Shown: positions 16,796-24,990 of the stretch, piece by piece | Layout: each line of letters begins with the position of its first letter | Position numbering within the stretch: position 1 is the stretch's first letter | Assembly (NCBI RefSeq): GCF_900106775.1 | Contig: NZ_FNNQ01000006.1 | Location: 1-64,000, forward strand | Reading direction: 5' to 3' | Source: Marininema mesophilum | GTDB lineage: Bacteria; Bacillota; Bacilli; Thermoactinomycetales; DSM-45169 | DNA length: 64,000 bases | Notes under the pieces: generated by a model | The model's database searches: none | Told to the model about the DNA's origin: nothing | The model's input: only the letters and a program-made list of their open reading frames with translations | Position numbers and translations under genes: made by a program

Positions 16796-18166
16796 TTGTA
16801 CCCTATAGATCTTGGACATCTAGCTTCGGTAATCGGAGGAAAACTGATTCGTGGAACTCCCCAAACTCCAGTAAAGCATGTCCTCTATGAATTTCCCAAG
16901 CATTTAGAGAGTGGAGTCGTTTTTATAATTAATCCCGGACGAAGTTTGAGTCGTCAACTCCATGAGCTTCAAAGAAAGGCAAGTGCTGGTATCGTCGCTC
17001 CTAAGGGGTTGGAACACCGTATTCCCTCTCGACATCCTCTAATCAGTGTACGAGATACCAAGCAAGCTCTATGGAGATTACTTCATTGGCAACGATCTCG
17101 CTCCAATGCTATTTTCATAGGAATTACTGGTAGCTCAGGAAAGACAACGACTAAGGAAATGGCAGCGGCTGTGCTGATGAGAAGGTTTCGTACATTAAAG
17201 TCTAGGGATAATTTGAATGTTGCGCGTACGATCCATCATCATCTCCTACGTCTCAATCCTAGTCAAAAAGCTATCGTATTAGAAATGGGGATGTCAAGAT
17301 TAGGGGATATTCGTAAACAATGTCAGGTAGCCAAGCCATCTATTGGGATCGTAACCTGTGTGAAAGAAGCACATGTAGGTAGTTTGGGCAGTTCTCTTCA
17401 TAATGTCGTCCGCGCAAAACAAGAACTGATTGATGGGGTTTCCCCCAATGGTCTTCTTATTGTCAATGGAGATGATGACGGTGTTCGTAAGCTAAATACG
17501 AAGGGTCGTCATACATGGACCTTTGGCATTAAACAGCGAGCTACAGTCCAAGCTACAAACGTTAGATATTCAAAGGGTGGGATGGGTTTCCACGTTCGTG
17601 GAGTTCCTTATCAAATCCCTACTTGGGGAGTCCACAATGTTTATAATGCCTTAGCGGCGATTGCTGTGGGTTTTTTGTTAAAAGTGCCAGTCAGTAATAT
17701 ACAAAAAGCTCTTCGCACCTTCCCGGTTCCCAAAATGAGGTTACAGAAGATCGGTGGAAGACGCGGTCGATTATTGATTAATGATGCATATAACGCGAAT
17801 CCTTCTTCGACAATGGCAGGACTAGAAGTCTTGCAACAAGTGGCAGGCAGTGGGCACAGTGTTGCAGTTTTAGGGGATATGCACGAACTTGGAAAACTAA
17901 CCGCACAGGGGCATCGTAATGTGGGAATCAAGGTTGCTCAAACTCGGCCTTCATTTCTCGTGACCGTAGGGCCACGGGCTGCCCAGATTGGAGTAGCGGC
18001 CCGAATAGCAGGGTATCCAGCCAATCAAATTCTAACGTGTGCTAATCGTCCATTGGCCATTGCAAACTTTCTTCATACCAAGATGCCAGCTAATTCCGTT
18101 TTCTATTTTAAAGCGTCTCGCATAATGGAACTGGAACACATTGTTCGTCCATTACGAGCCAAATAA
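16796..18166 (+). CDS. MurF-like Mur ligase paralogue
   Basis: The 456-residue protein has the three Mur-ligase domains: N-terminal substrate domain, central ATPase with P-loop GITGSSGKTTTKEM, MurF-type signature (EMGMSRLGDI, NGDDDG), and a C-terminal domain with NDAYNANPSSTMAGLEVL. MurF adds D-Ala-D-Ala to the UDP-MurNAc-tripeptide. The gene is not in a mur/ddl cluster, and its unusually basic composition suggests a paralogue, perhaps for spore-related or other amide ligation. The TTG start has a weak ribosome binding site (AAGTGGTGAA). It may share a transcript with the next gene. Confidence 0.8.
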   Translation: MYPIDLGHLASVIGGKLIRGTPQTPVKHVLYEFPKHLESGVVFIINPGRSLSRQLHELQRKASAGIVAPKGLEHRIPSRHPLISVRDTKQALWRLLHWQRSRSNAIFIGITGSSGKTTTKEMAAAVLMRRFRTLKSRDNLNVARTIHHHLLRLNPSQKAIVLEMGMSRLGDIRKQCQVAKPSIGIVTCVKEAHVGSLGSSLHNVVRAKQELIDGVSPNGLLIVNGDDDGVRKLNTKGRHTWTFGIKQRATVQATNVRYSKGGMGFHVRGVPYQIPTWGVHNVYNALAAIAVGFLLKVPVSNIQKALRTFPVPKMRLQKIGGRRGRLLINDAYNANPSSTMAGLEVLQQVAGSGHSVAVLGDMHELGKLTAQGHRNVGIKVAQTRPSFLVTVGPRAAQIGVAARIAGYPANQILTCANRPLAIANFLHTKMPANSVFYFKASRIMELEHIVRPLRAK

Positions 18167-18240
18167 ACCACGAACCCAGAATTGTTGATGTTCATCCAAT
18201 CAAAATAAAATGAAGAATTTGAGAAAAGAGGTGAAACCTC

Positions 18241-18747
18241 ATGGCTTGCTCCAGCGGTAATCTTATAACAAATGGCGGCTTTAGAGATGGATTAAGTTCC
18301 TGGCAGGGTAGAGGAATTGAAACATTGCCCAATCCGATTCGACCCAAGGATACCTCTGTTCGAATCGACAAAGGGGGGATTTTATTTCAGAATGTCTCTG
18401 GTACCTTTATCAGAACATGTGCCTACTATCTCTACTTCAGCCTCCTAAATGAAAACCCTCGATCGATTCAACCCCGGTTATTTGCTGTCGTTTCATGGAT
18501 GGATAAAAAAAAGCATTTGTTGCGTACCACACCCCTTTTAGTAATTCCGCCACGACCGAATACGCTTCGTTTTACATCCTATTTCGCTATCGTTCCACCT
18601 CCACCCAAAAGTACAGCAATCATGTCAGTGGTTTTTCTCACAATCAATGCACCCATAGTCATAGATAACATCGTTGCTTTTGCGAAAGATGTAGGAAGTC
18701 CTCGTTCGGTTCATGTAAAACCTCAACTCATTGAAATTCCTTTTTAA
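18241..18747 (+). CDS. Hypothetical beta-sandwich-like protein
   Basis: The 168-residue protein starts MACSSGNLITNGGFRDGLSSWQ, a pattern seen in carbohydrate-binding-like jelly-roll domains and in the NTTRR-F1-type N-terminal domain of Bacillales surface proteins. The rest alternates predicted strands (ILFQNVSGTFIRTCAYYLYF, APIVIDNIVAFAKD). There is no signal peptide, which fits spore-surface assembly from the mother cell. AAGAGGTG precedes the ATG. The family assignment is tentative. Confidence 0.5.
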   Translation: MACSSGNLITNGGFRDGLSSWQGRGIETLPNPIRPKDTSVRIDKGGILFQNVSGTFIRTCAYYLYFSLLNENPRSIQPRLFAVVSWMDKKKHLLRTTPLLVIPPRPNTLRFTSYFAIVPPPPKSTAIMSVVFLTINAPIVIDNIVAFAKDVGSPRSVHVKPQLIEIPF

Positions 18748-18788
18748 GTGATAAGTTGACCTAGCAGTACTAGTGAAGAAAAAGGAAC

Positions 18789-18825
18789 AAAAAAGCCTTG
18801 CTGTGAAAATAGACAAGGCTTTTTT
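18789..18825. terminator. Bidirectional terminator
   Basis: AAAAAAGCCTTG and CAAGGCTTTTTT form a 12-bp stem between two convergent genes, with T runs on both strands. Confidence 0.85.
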
Positions 18826-18830
18826 GTATC

Positions 18831-19535
18831 CTAGGTATCTCTTTTTTTCGATCCACCCAAAGGCAAGAGGGCCAGTCGAATACTGGAGTGTAGAGCCCAG
18901 GTGCGTTCCGAACGTTTTTTATACTTTGGTAAAATACGGTAGATTTCGATAGCTTCCTCGAAGGCTTGACGGGCGTCATCGCTTCGGCTGAGTTTACGAT
19001 ATATCTGGCCAAGTCGATACCAAGCTTCTGATGAAGAAGTATTGATGTCCTTAAATTTTTCAAGATAGGTTAGAGCTTTTTTTTGATCATGAGCGGCAAA
19101 AGCCTCCCCGAGCCGAAGATAAGGTTCTCCATATAAAACGAGGGATTCCACTTCCAATGCCGCTAATAACATTTGTTCGCCCTCGGTTCTCCTGTTCAGT
19201 TTCAAGAGACAAAGACCCTTCTCCGCTTGGATCGCTGCAGAATCGGGTATGGCCGTTAAAGCCTCAGAGAGCCATGGAAGAGCATCTTTATAATTTTTTT
19301 TCTCGATGAGGAGACGAGCGAGTTCCCGTTTATTTGAGGTATCATGAGGGTTTAATTTTAGCGCATCTTTCAACTTAAGTATCTGGCGATTTCTACGCAG
19401 TGGGCGAGTCGCGCTAGGAAAAAAACGAGTAAAACGACGGTCCAATAAGTAAAGAATGAAAAGGAAGAAAAGCAAGGCGGTAATGGGATTCCCCGTAAGC
19501 CACCACAGAATCGAAAAGATAGCTAATTTACTCAT
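18831..19535 (-). CDS. Membrane-anchored TPR protein
   Basis: The product of about 234 residues has one or two N-terminal membrane segments (LAIFSILWWLTGNPITALLF, FFLFILYLL), a basic stretch, and four to five tetratricopeptide repeats (NKRELARLLIEKKNYKDALP, AWYRLGQIYRKLSRSDDARQ). It is probably a cytoplasmic-facing scaffold at the membrane. ATG at 19535 is 7 bases after GGAGG; the TTG just before it is not needed. No partner is evident. Confidence 0.75.
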   Translation of the reverse strand: MSKLAIFSILWWLTGNPITALLFFLFILYLLDRRFTRFFPSATRPLRRNRQILKLKDALKLNPHDTSNKRELARLLIEKKNYKDALPWLSEALTAIPDSAAIQAEKGLCLLKLNRRTEGEQMLLAALEVESLVLYGEPYLRLGEAFAAHDQKKALTYLEKFKDINTSSSEAWYRLGQIYRKLSRSDDARQAFEEAIEIYRILPKYKKRSERTWALHSSIRLALLPLGGSKKRDT

Positions 19536-19739
19536 CAAACCGCCTCCACATTTTCCGCCGCATCAGGGCTTATTTGCTAAGGATGCAGGTGGTTTAGATT
19601 AGCGTACCACAGGGGCTTTTAAAAAGTAAGCAAAGTAATCCACGGACAATTATATGATATGCCGAATAGATGGTTTACTTTTGTCCAGATACAGGAGTAC
19701 AATGGACAAAATGCCTGCTAATACAAAGGAGCATCCATT

Positions 19740-19940
19740 ATGCCCAACTCAAGGAAGTGCCTTAGGCGGGACTTAGAAACGGAAATCGGCAAACTGGAAG
19801 AGTTGCGGCAACAGATGAAAGAGGATGTCCAGTCAGGGGCGACGCGTGATCATCACGAAGAACTAAGCCGCAGGATACGTGACCAAAAGGGTGTTATTGC
19901 CACGTTATCAGAAGCTTTACTCGAAGAACAAGGATCATGA
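19740..19940 (+). CDS. Small charged protein, 66 aa
   Basis: ATG follows AAAGGAG by 8 bases. The product is almost entirely charged helix (LETEIGKLEELRQQMKEDVQ), predicted coiled coil, and resembles no family I can name with confidence. The length and charge recall Spo0E-like phosphatases, but their S-Q-x-L-D motif is absent. A terminator follows at once. Confidence 0.6.
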   Translation: MPNSRKCLRRDLETEIGKLEELRQQMKEDVQSGATRDHHEELSRRIRDQKGVIATLSEALLEEQGS

Positions 19941-19957
19941 TAGGAATAGATTAGAGA

Positions 19958-19995
19958 AGGACGATCTTTATTAGAGGATCGTTCTTTTCTTTTTG
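19958..19995 (+). terminator. Terminator of the 66-aa gene
   Basis: GGACGATC at 19959-19966 pairs with GATCGTTC at 19977-19984, followed by TTTTCTTTTT. Confidence 0.75.
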
Positions 19996-20075
19996 TATGC
20001 TGTGATAGCAGGGAATAGGAGAGGTAGGATGGAAAGAGGGACAGTAAAGTTTACAAAGAGAAGGGAGGACTCCTG

Positions 20076-20666
20076 ATGATTGTGAAGGGATCCGCGGTAA
20101 AGATCAAAAAGCTTACCCCGTTAGATGCAGTTCCTTTCAGGCACTTGATGTTGGAAGGATGTCGGTCATCTGTGACTGATGTAGGCATGATGGCAGATGA
20201 ATGGGGAGGTGAAAACACCTTGTCTGTGTTAGTAGAAAAATTCCATAGTGTATGGAGTGAGCCGGATCATTTTATATTAGGTGCTTGGATGGAAGGAAAA
20301 TTACTAGGGACCCTTGGTTTTTCTCGAGGGAATCGAGTGATGAGTCAACACTATGCGATGCTATGGGCGATGCATGTAGATAAAGATTATCGGGGGTTAG
20401 GTATTGCCCGTACACTGTTAAAGGAAATAATCAAAGAGTCTCGTGGAATGAGGGGGCTTGAGATGTTGCGGCTTAAAGTTCGAAGTAACAATGAGCCTGC
20501 TTGTAGAGTTTATCGTTCGGTAGGTTTTAAAGCAGTAGGTACGGAACCAAAGGTGATGAAACTAGGCAATGAGTACATCGATCAGACGTGGATGGTTCGT
20601 GAATTGACGGACATACATAAAACCTCGTCCGAAGAGAACGAGGCGATTCACGGGAAAAGTCGATAA
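20076..20666 (+). CDS. GNAT-family N-acetyltransferase
   Basis: The 196-residue protein has the GNAT acetyl-CoA motif A (MHVDKDYRGLGIARTLLKEI) and the following helix/strand ending ACRVYRSVGFKAVGTEPKVM. It transfers an acetyl group from acetyl-CoA to an unknown amine. GGGAGG lies 8 bases before the ATG. The C-terminal codons contain a CCTCGT/ACGAGG hairpin facing the convergent yfhH gene. Confidence 0.85.
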   Translation: MIVKGSAVKIKKLTPLDAVPFRHLMLEGCRSSVTDVGMMADEWGGENTLSVLVEKFHSVWSEPDHFILGAWMEGKLLGTLGFSRGNRVMSQHYAMLWAMHVDKDYRGLGIARTLLKEIIKESRGMRGLEMLRLKVRSNNEPACRVYRSVGFKAVGTEPKVMKLGNEYIDQTWMVRELTDIHKTSSEENEAIHGKSR

Positions 20667-20682
20667 TATATTCTGCACGCCA

Positions 20683-21003
20683 TCATGAATGATCCGTTTC
20701 ATTTGGTGAAAGGATGCCAATGGGCACAGCTTCGCGAATGCGACGATCTACAAAGTTCCCCCAGGCCATCACACCGTTCAGGTATTCGACGAGGAATAGG
20801 CTCTCCTCCCCCTCAACTTTGTAAAGTTTCCCAGGATGTATCGAGGAAGGGTCCGTTAGGTAGGATTTGGCAAAACGGATTTGTTGTTGAATGACTGCTT
20901 CTTCCCCGATCATTGAAGAGCGACGCGCTTGATTCTCTGATTCCTGAAGTCGACGGATTTCGGTTAGGAGTTCCCCCCGGTTCATCCGGCTAAAGTGTTG
21001 CAT
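20683..21003 (-). CDS. yfhH: YfhH family protein (DUF1811)
   Basis: The 106-residue product matches YfhH: an N-terminal helical part (FSRMNRGELLTEIRRLQE), FAKSYLTDPSSIHPGKLYKV, and the conserved EYLNGVMAWGNF. The function is unknown; it is a small cytoplasmic protein of Bacillales. ATG at 21003 follows GGAGGGG; upstream in-frame codons lack a site. Confidence 0.85.
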   Translation of the reverse strand: MQHFSRMNRGELLTEIRRLQESENQARRSSMIGEEAVIQQQIRFAKSYLTDPSSIHPGKLYKVEGEESLFLVEYLNGVMAWGNFVDRRIREAVPIGILSPNETDHS

Positions 21004-21143
21004 GGGATTGCCCCTCCTGCTGTAATAGTGTACCTCAGATATTATACCAGATTGGAAAATAAAGCGTGGAATCATGGATCGAGTCTAGTGAATGCCCTAT
21101 GATACAATGGTTAACATGGGCTTGGGTACTAGAGTAGTAGGGG

Positions 21144-22097
21144 GTGGTAGTCATCGCTGTCATTCTATTATTTATTGATGGGGTGGGATTAGGTGAAGAG
21201 AAAGCGTATAATCCATGGGCATCTCTTTCGACTCCGCATCTAAATGGGTTTTTAGGAGGTTCACTCGTACATCAAACGACACAAATCAAAGGAAGAAGAG
21301 GGATTGCCCTATTGTCTGCGAACCCTTCTATGGGATTGGCAGGGCTACCTCAAAGTGCCACAGGGCAAGCGACGATCTTCACAGGGCGAAATGCTCCCCA
21401 AGCGATGGGTGCCCACCAGAGTGGATTCCCCTTTCGCCGGTTACGGGAATGGGTTGAACAAGATAACATCTATCATCAGTTTGCACATCGGGAGATGACT
21501 GCCGCCTTCGCTAACAGTTATACTCGGGAATTTTTTGAACGATCCGCTACAAAGAAGGGCTGGATCTCTACTTCTACCGCGGCTGCGCGAAGTGCGGGCA
21601 TTCCCTTGCGTACAGGGGAGGATTTATTCGCAGGTAGAGCGGTCTACCATGATTTAACGCGACACACTCTAAAGCGCGTCATACCAGAAGTGGAAACGAT
21701 CACCCCTGAAGAGGCAGCGGGGCATCTGTTTGACTTGGCTCAAAAGGTGGACTTGACGATCCATGAATACTTTCTCAGTGATTTGGCAGGTCATCGTCAA
21801 GATGAGACGTTGATGCAGAAAGTAGTGGAGGATTATGATCGCTTTTTGGGAAGCTTGGTGGAAAGGTTACGTAGGGAAGATGCCCTTGTTCTGGTAAGCG
21901 ATCATGGGAATAGTGAAGACTTCCGTGTGTCCACGCACACGATGAATCACGTCCCCTTACTGATCATAGGTTCTGAGGCAGAGAAAATTTATGATGAGTG
22001 GACGGATCAATCCATTGATTTAACTTATGTAGCGCCACTTCTCATTCGATTGGCGGAGGTACGAAAACATAAAAAGGGAGGGTTAGAACATGGCTGA
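21144..22097 (+). CDS. Alkaline-phosphatase-superfamily metalloenzyme (phosphoglycerate-mutase-like)
   Basis: The 317-residue protein has the superfamily layout: N-terminal metal Asp in LLFIDGVGLG, nucleophile region QSATGQATIFTG (about residue 72), and the C-terminal DHGNSEDF metal site plus the histidine pair around THTMNHVP. This fits 2,3-bisphosphoglycerate-independent mutase or phosphopentomutase relatives, but it is shorter than PGM and lacks its second domain. The substrate is unknown. The GTG start lies next to a G-rich site. It overlaps the following gene by 8 bases, indicating translational coupling. Confidence 0.75.
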   Translation: MVVIAVILLFIDGVGLGEEKAYNPWASLSTPHLNGFLGGSLVHQTTQIKGRRGIALLSANPSMGLAGLPQSATGQATIFTGRNAPQAMGAHQSGFPFRRLREWVEQDNIYHQFAHREMTAAFANSYTREFFERSATKKGWISTSTAAARSAGIPLRTGEDLFAGRAVYHDLTRHTLKRVIPEVETITPEEAAGHLFDLAQKVDLTIHEYFLSDLAGHRQDETLMQKVVEDYDRFLGSLVERLRREDALVLVSDHGNSEDFRVSTHTMNHVPLLIIGSEAEKIYDEWTDQSIDLTYVAPLLIRLAEVRKHKKGGLEHG

Positions 22098-22479
22098 AGA
22101 ACGTTATGTACCCCAAGTGACAACAGCAGCAATCCCAGAGGATGGGGGTTGGGCGGAACTTTCTGAAGACAATTTATTGATATTATATATTCCTGAATGG
22201 GAAGATATCATGGCGAGGGGGGCAATCGGTTATCAACAAGTTTGGATGTATGATCGAGAGGCGGATGCCTATATTTTTTGCTTCCGATTACAGGATGGAA
22301 TAGAAAGAGCAATCGCATTTGCTAAGGATCATGGAGGTTTGCTCCTTAGAGATGAGCGCGCTTACGGTCCGTTTTCTATCTTACTAACTTCAGAGCCTAT
22401 AGGAGAGGCGGAAGAATCGTCCTCAATGCTCTTACTGAGTGAGGTTTCACTGAAACGGCATCCACGTGCTGGCTGGTAG
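22090..22479 (+). CDS. Hypothetical protein coupled to metalloenzyme
   Basis: The 129-residue acidic protein starts in the last codons of the upstream metalloenzyme after AAGGGAGG. It has mixed alpha/beta character (YQQVWMYDREADAYIFCF, GIERAIAFAKDHGGLLL) and no known motif. The tight overlap suggests the two products act together or are needed in similar amounts. Confidence 0.65.
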   Translation: MAEERYVPQVTTAAIPEDGGWAELSEDNLLILYIPEWEDIMARGAIGYQQVWMYDREADAYIFCFRLQDGIERAIAFAKDHGGLLLRDERAYGPFSILLTSEPIGEAEESSSMLLLSEVSLKRHPRAGW

Positions 22480-22545
22480 GGAACGTTGATGTACTCGGAA
22501 TTGAATGGTACCTTTAGCTAGTTGGTATAGAAACAGGAGGAACGT

Positions 22546-23103
22546 ATGAACCCATCTAATATATTTAGAGGTGCTCGTATTCGTTTTACAGCAGTGACAG
22601 AGCAGGCGGCTGAGGCGTATGCCAAATGGAGTGAGGACGCTGAGTATTTACGTAATTTAGATACCGATTATGCCGTGCCGCGATCAGCGGACTCCTTTCG
22701 TGCAGAAATACAGGCCGGCTCTGGTCAAGGTGGGGGCATCGAGTTTGCAGTCCATACAGTTACTGATGATAAGCTGATCGGTTTTGCTGCTTTACATAGT
22801 ATTGAGTGGAATAACCAAGCAGGAAGATTGTCCATCGGTATTGGGGAGAAGGATTGTCGCAATAAGGGGTATGGTACAGAAGCGCTACAACTGCTTCTGC
22901 AATATGCGTTTCATGAATTAAACCTCAATCGGGTGGGCTTGGATGTTATCGGCAGTAATCGTGCTGCGATCCGTAGTTATGAAAAAGCAGGATTTATTAT
23001 AGAAGGTGTAATCAGGGAAGGTGTCCTTCGCGATCATCAAAAAGTGGATCGCATCTACATGGGGATTTTAAGAAGAGAATGGGATAAGGATGCAATGGAT
23101 TAG
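22546..23103 (+). CDS. RimJ/RimL-type N-acetyltransferase
   Basis: The 185-residue protein shows the Acetyltransf_3 pattern: RLSIGIGEKDCRNKGYGTEALQ with the acetyl-CoA loop RNKGYG, then LNRVGLDVIGSNRAAIRSYE and KAGFIIEG. Members acetylate N-termini or small-molecule amines; the target is unknown. AGGAGG lies 6 bases before the ATG. Confidence 0.88.
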   Translation: MNPSNIFRGARIRFTAVTEQAAEAYAKWSEDAEYLRNLDTDYAVPRSADSFRAEIQAGSGQGGGIEFAVHTVTDDKLIGFAALHSIEWNNQAGRLSIGIGEKDCRNKGYGTEALQLLLQYAFHELNLNRVGLDVIGSNRAAIRSYEKAGFIIEGVIREGVLRDHQKVDRIYMGILRREWDKDAMD

Positions 23104-23112
23104 AGGGGCGAT

Positions 23113-23463
23113 TTAGGCTCGAATGGTGACCTGGGTACCTATGGGCACGTAGCTGGATAGTTCCTGAACATCTCGATTATGCATACGGATACATCCTTTG
23201 GAGACCTGTTTTCCAATGGAGGATGGGTTATTTGTACCGTGAATTCCATAACCACTACGGGAGAGTCCCATCCAAAGGACACCATAGGGACTGAGCTGGC
23301 CACCTGGATGACTAAAGGGATAGGGCTGTTTATTGACGATAGAATAGGTGCCAATTGGCGTTCGTGTCAGTGTTTTGCCAATTCCTACAGGCCATGCCCG
23401 GAGGACCGTTTGATTAGAAAGAAGATATAACCGCCGCTCAGAAAGATCCACAATAATCCACAT
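23113..23463 (-). CDS. L,D-transpeptidase (YkuD domain only)
   Basis: The 116-residue product is nearly only a YkuD domain with the catalytic signature HGTNNPSSIGKQVSKGCIRM followed by HNRD, including the active-site Cys and His. The family cross-links peptidoglycan through L,D bonds. There is no signal peptide or LysM domain, so it may act in the forespore or be carried by another route. It begins MWIIVDLSERRLYLL, with ATG after AGGGGGTG, a site buried in a hairpin. Confidence 0.88.
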   Translation of the reverse strand: MWIIVDLSERRLYLLSNQTVLRAWPVGIGKTLTRTPIGTYSIVNKQPYPFSHPGGQLSPYGVLWMGLSRSGYGIHGTNNPSSIGKQVSKGCIRMHNRDVQELSSYVPIGTQVTIRA

Positions 23464-23471
23464 CTGATAGC

Positions 23472-23506
23472 ACCCCCTTTTTCTATATGTATGGGAAAAA
23501 GGGGGT
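23472..23506 (-). promoter_or_regulatory. Hairpin enclosing the ribosome binding site of the YkuD gene
   Basis: ACCCCCTTTTTC at 23472-23483 is perfectly complementary to GAAAAAGGGGGT at 23495-23506, with 11 bases between. On the minus strand the 3' arm contains the Shine-Dalgarno AGGGGGTG, 7 bases before the ATG. On the plus strand it could act as a weak terminator (TTTT only). Confidence 0.55.
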
Positions 23507-23600
23507 TTTGATTGTTATAAAAATGAATCGACTCCCTTTGTTTTATTTGGTGATGTAAGGATTTGGGGGCATATTAAAAAGAGAAGAGGGAGGTATGCCC

Positions 23601-23942
23601 ATGAATTGGTTACTTAAAATCGTGATGTATAGTACGGTGATTTTTGCAATTACTAAACTGACTGGGACTCTTTCTTACTACTCCGTTTGGGTACCCGCAG
23701 TGATTGTTTTATTTTTTGCTACTGTAGGTCATTACGCAGATGAATGGATACTACCCCGCCTAGGAAATATTCGGTCGGCGCTTCTAGGAGGATTATTTAT
23801 GGCTGTAGTCACTTATGGAGCGCAGGCGATATTGCCCGGCTTTGTCGTAAGTGGCTGGGGTGCTTTAATGGTGGGGGTGTTCCTTGGGATAGTAGAATAT
23901 CGCATGCACATCGATCTCCTAAAATACAGGCCCCCATATTAA
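23601..23942 (+). CDS. DUF2512 family membrane protein
   Basis: The 113-residue protein has four membrane segments (LLKIVMYSTVIFAITKL, VWVPAVIVLFFATVG, ALLGGLFMAVVTYGAQAIL, GWGALMVGVFLGIVEYRM) and matches the YndM/DUF2512 type of Bacillales, of unknown function. The second ATG (23601) is 7 bases after GGGAGG and is preferred to the ATG at 23595. Confidence 0.75.
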   Translation: MNWLLKIVMYSTVIFAITKLTGTLSYYSVWVPAVIVLFFATVGHYADEWILPRLGNIRSALLGGLFMAVVTYGAQAILPGFVVSGWGALMVGVFLGIVEYRMHIDLLKYRPPY

Positions 23943-24160
23943 TAATAGGCCTTCTTTTTTGATCATGGTACATCCCAGGAAAAATGATAGACGGAAATTA
24001 TTGGTCATGGGGCGGATTATCTGAAGAAACAGGGACTCCTGTGAGTATGTTTGATCTTTATTGAAGAGGAATTATCCTAAAATTGATAGTTGCACCTCTA
24101 AAGGAAATGTGATAAGTTATTATTCGTGAAATTGCGCTAGAAGGATCCAAGATTCACTTA

Positions 24161-24264
24161 AAGGGTTGGGACCTCTGAGGACTAACCTTCCCCCGTGGTG
24201 AACGAGCAGATCCTAGCGGAATATTGGCAAGCCACGATATTTCCTAGGAAGGGGGCCGAAAGAT
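24161..24264 (+). promoter_or_regulatory. Structured speD leader with sequestered ribosome binding site
   Basis: CCTTCCCCC at 24186-24194 pairs perfectly with GGAAGGGGG at 24247-24255, which contains the speD Shine-Dalgarno. Inside, CGTGG/CCACG can extend it. A competing stem, CCTAGCGGAATAT (24212-24224) with ATATTTCCTAGG (24237-24248), shares two bases with the 3' arm, and AAGGGTT/AACCTT (24161-24189) competes for the 5' arm. The 23943-24160 stretch before it holds no gene; a weak TTGCAC-N17-TAAGTT promoter lies near 24090. Confidence 0.5.
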
Positions 24265-24675
24265 ATGGAGGAGTACTCGACTTTCGGACGACATGTAGCC
24301 ATGGATGCTTGGGGTGTCGATTTTGGTCTGCTCAATGACGCCACCACGCTGGAGAAACACATGAAAGACGCTGCTGAAAAGAGTGGTGCGACGGTTCTTT
24401 CTTCACAGGCAAAGGTTTTTGACCCTCAGGGGGCAACGGTGCTGGTGCTTTTATCGGAAAGCCATATCTCCATTCATACGTACCCTGAAAAAGGATTTGC
24501 CGCTTTGGATTGCTACACCTGCGGCTATGATGTGGATCCTATGGTTGCCATCCAGTACATGTTAACCGTGCTAAAACCAACACAAGCCTTTGAAAAAGTG
24601 ATGCGTCGCGGCGACGGCCCGATTGAAGTCGTCAAACCGGTAAGTCCAGTAAAAAAACGGTTAGTCCATCAATAA
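24265..24675 (+). CDS. speD: S-adenosylmethionine decarboxylase proenzyme
   Basis: The 136-residue protein is the short prokaryotic SpeD. It self-cleaves in LSESHISIHTYPE, the serine at about residue 66 becoming the pyruvoyl group, and the catalytic CYTCGYDVDP segment follows. It makes decarboxylated AdoMet for spermidine synthesis. The ATG follows GGAAGGGGG. The gene stands alone and has its own terminator and an unusual leader. Confidence 0.95.
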   Translation: MEEYSTFGRHVAMDAWGVDFGLLNDATTLEKHMKDAAEKSGATVLSSQAKVFDPQGATVLVLLSESHISIHTYPEKGFAALDCYTCGYDVDPMVAIQYMLTVLKPTQAFEKVMRRGDGPIEVVKPVSPVKKRLVHQ

Positions 24676-24702
24676 AAAAAGTATCTATATAAAACTAATC
24701 AG

Positions 24703-24729
24703 CACGCTCCCTTTAGGGGGGCGTTTTTT
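24703..24729 (+). terminator. Terminator of speD
   Basis: ACGCTCCC and GGGGGGCGT form a GC-rich stem followed by TTTTTT. Confidence 0.8.
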
Positions 24730-24783
24730 AACGGTTAACAGGAGAATCTTGCACATGAATCGAAGCCTAAGGGAGCATTCCAT

Positions 24784-24990
24784 ATGGAGGTAGATGAGTG
24801 CGTGCGAAGGTTGATGTGGCTAGGAAGTCTGTCTGGAGGAGCAGCGGTGCTCTGTTTGTGGTTATCTTCTGTGTCTTCAGGGACAGCGCAAGATTGGTTG
24901 TACCGCTGCTCTCTTTTCTTTTTTTTCCTTCTGCTCTCTATCACGTGTTGGGTGGTATTAGAACGATATTTGGAGGAGCGTGAGCGCTGA
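24784..24990 (+). CDS. Small two-segment membrane protein
   Basis: The 68-residue product has two hydrophobic segments (LGSLSGGAAVLCLWLSS, LFFFFLLLSITCWVVL) and a charged end (ERYLEERER). ATG lies 8 bases after AAGGGAG. The next gene starts within its stop codon, so the two are translationally coupled. I do not recognise a family. Confidence 0.6.
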   Translation: MEVDECVRRLMWLGSLSGGAAVLCLWLSSVSSGTAQDWLYRCSLFFFFLLLSITCWVVLERYLEERER

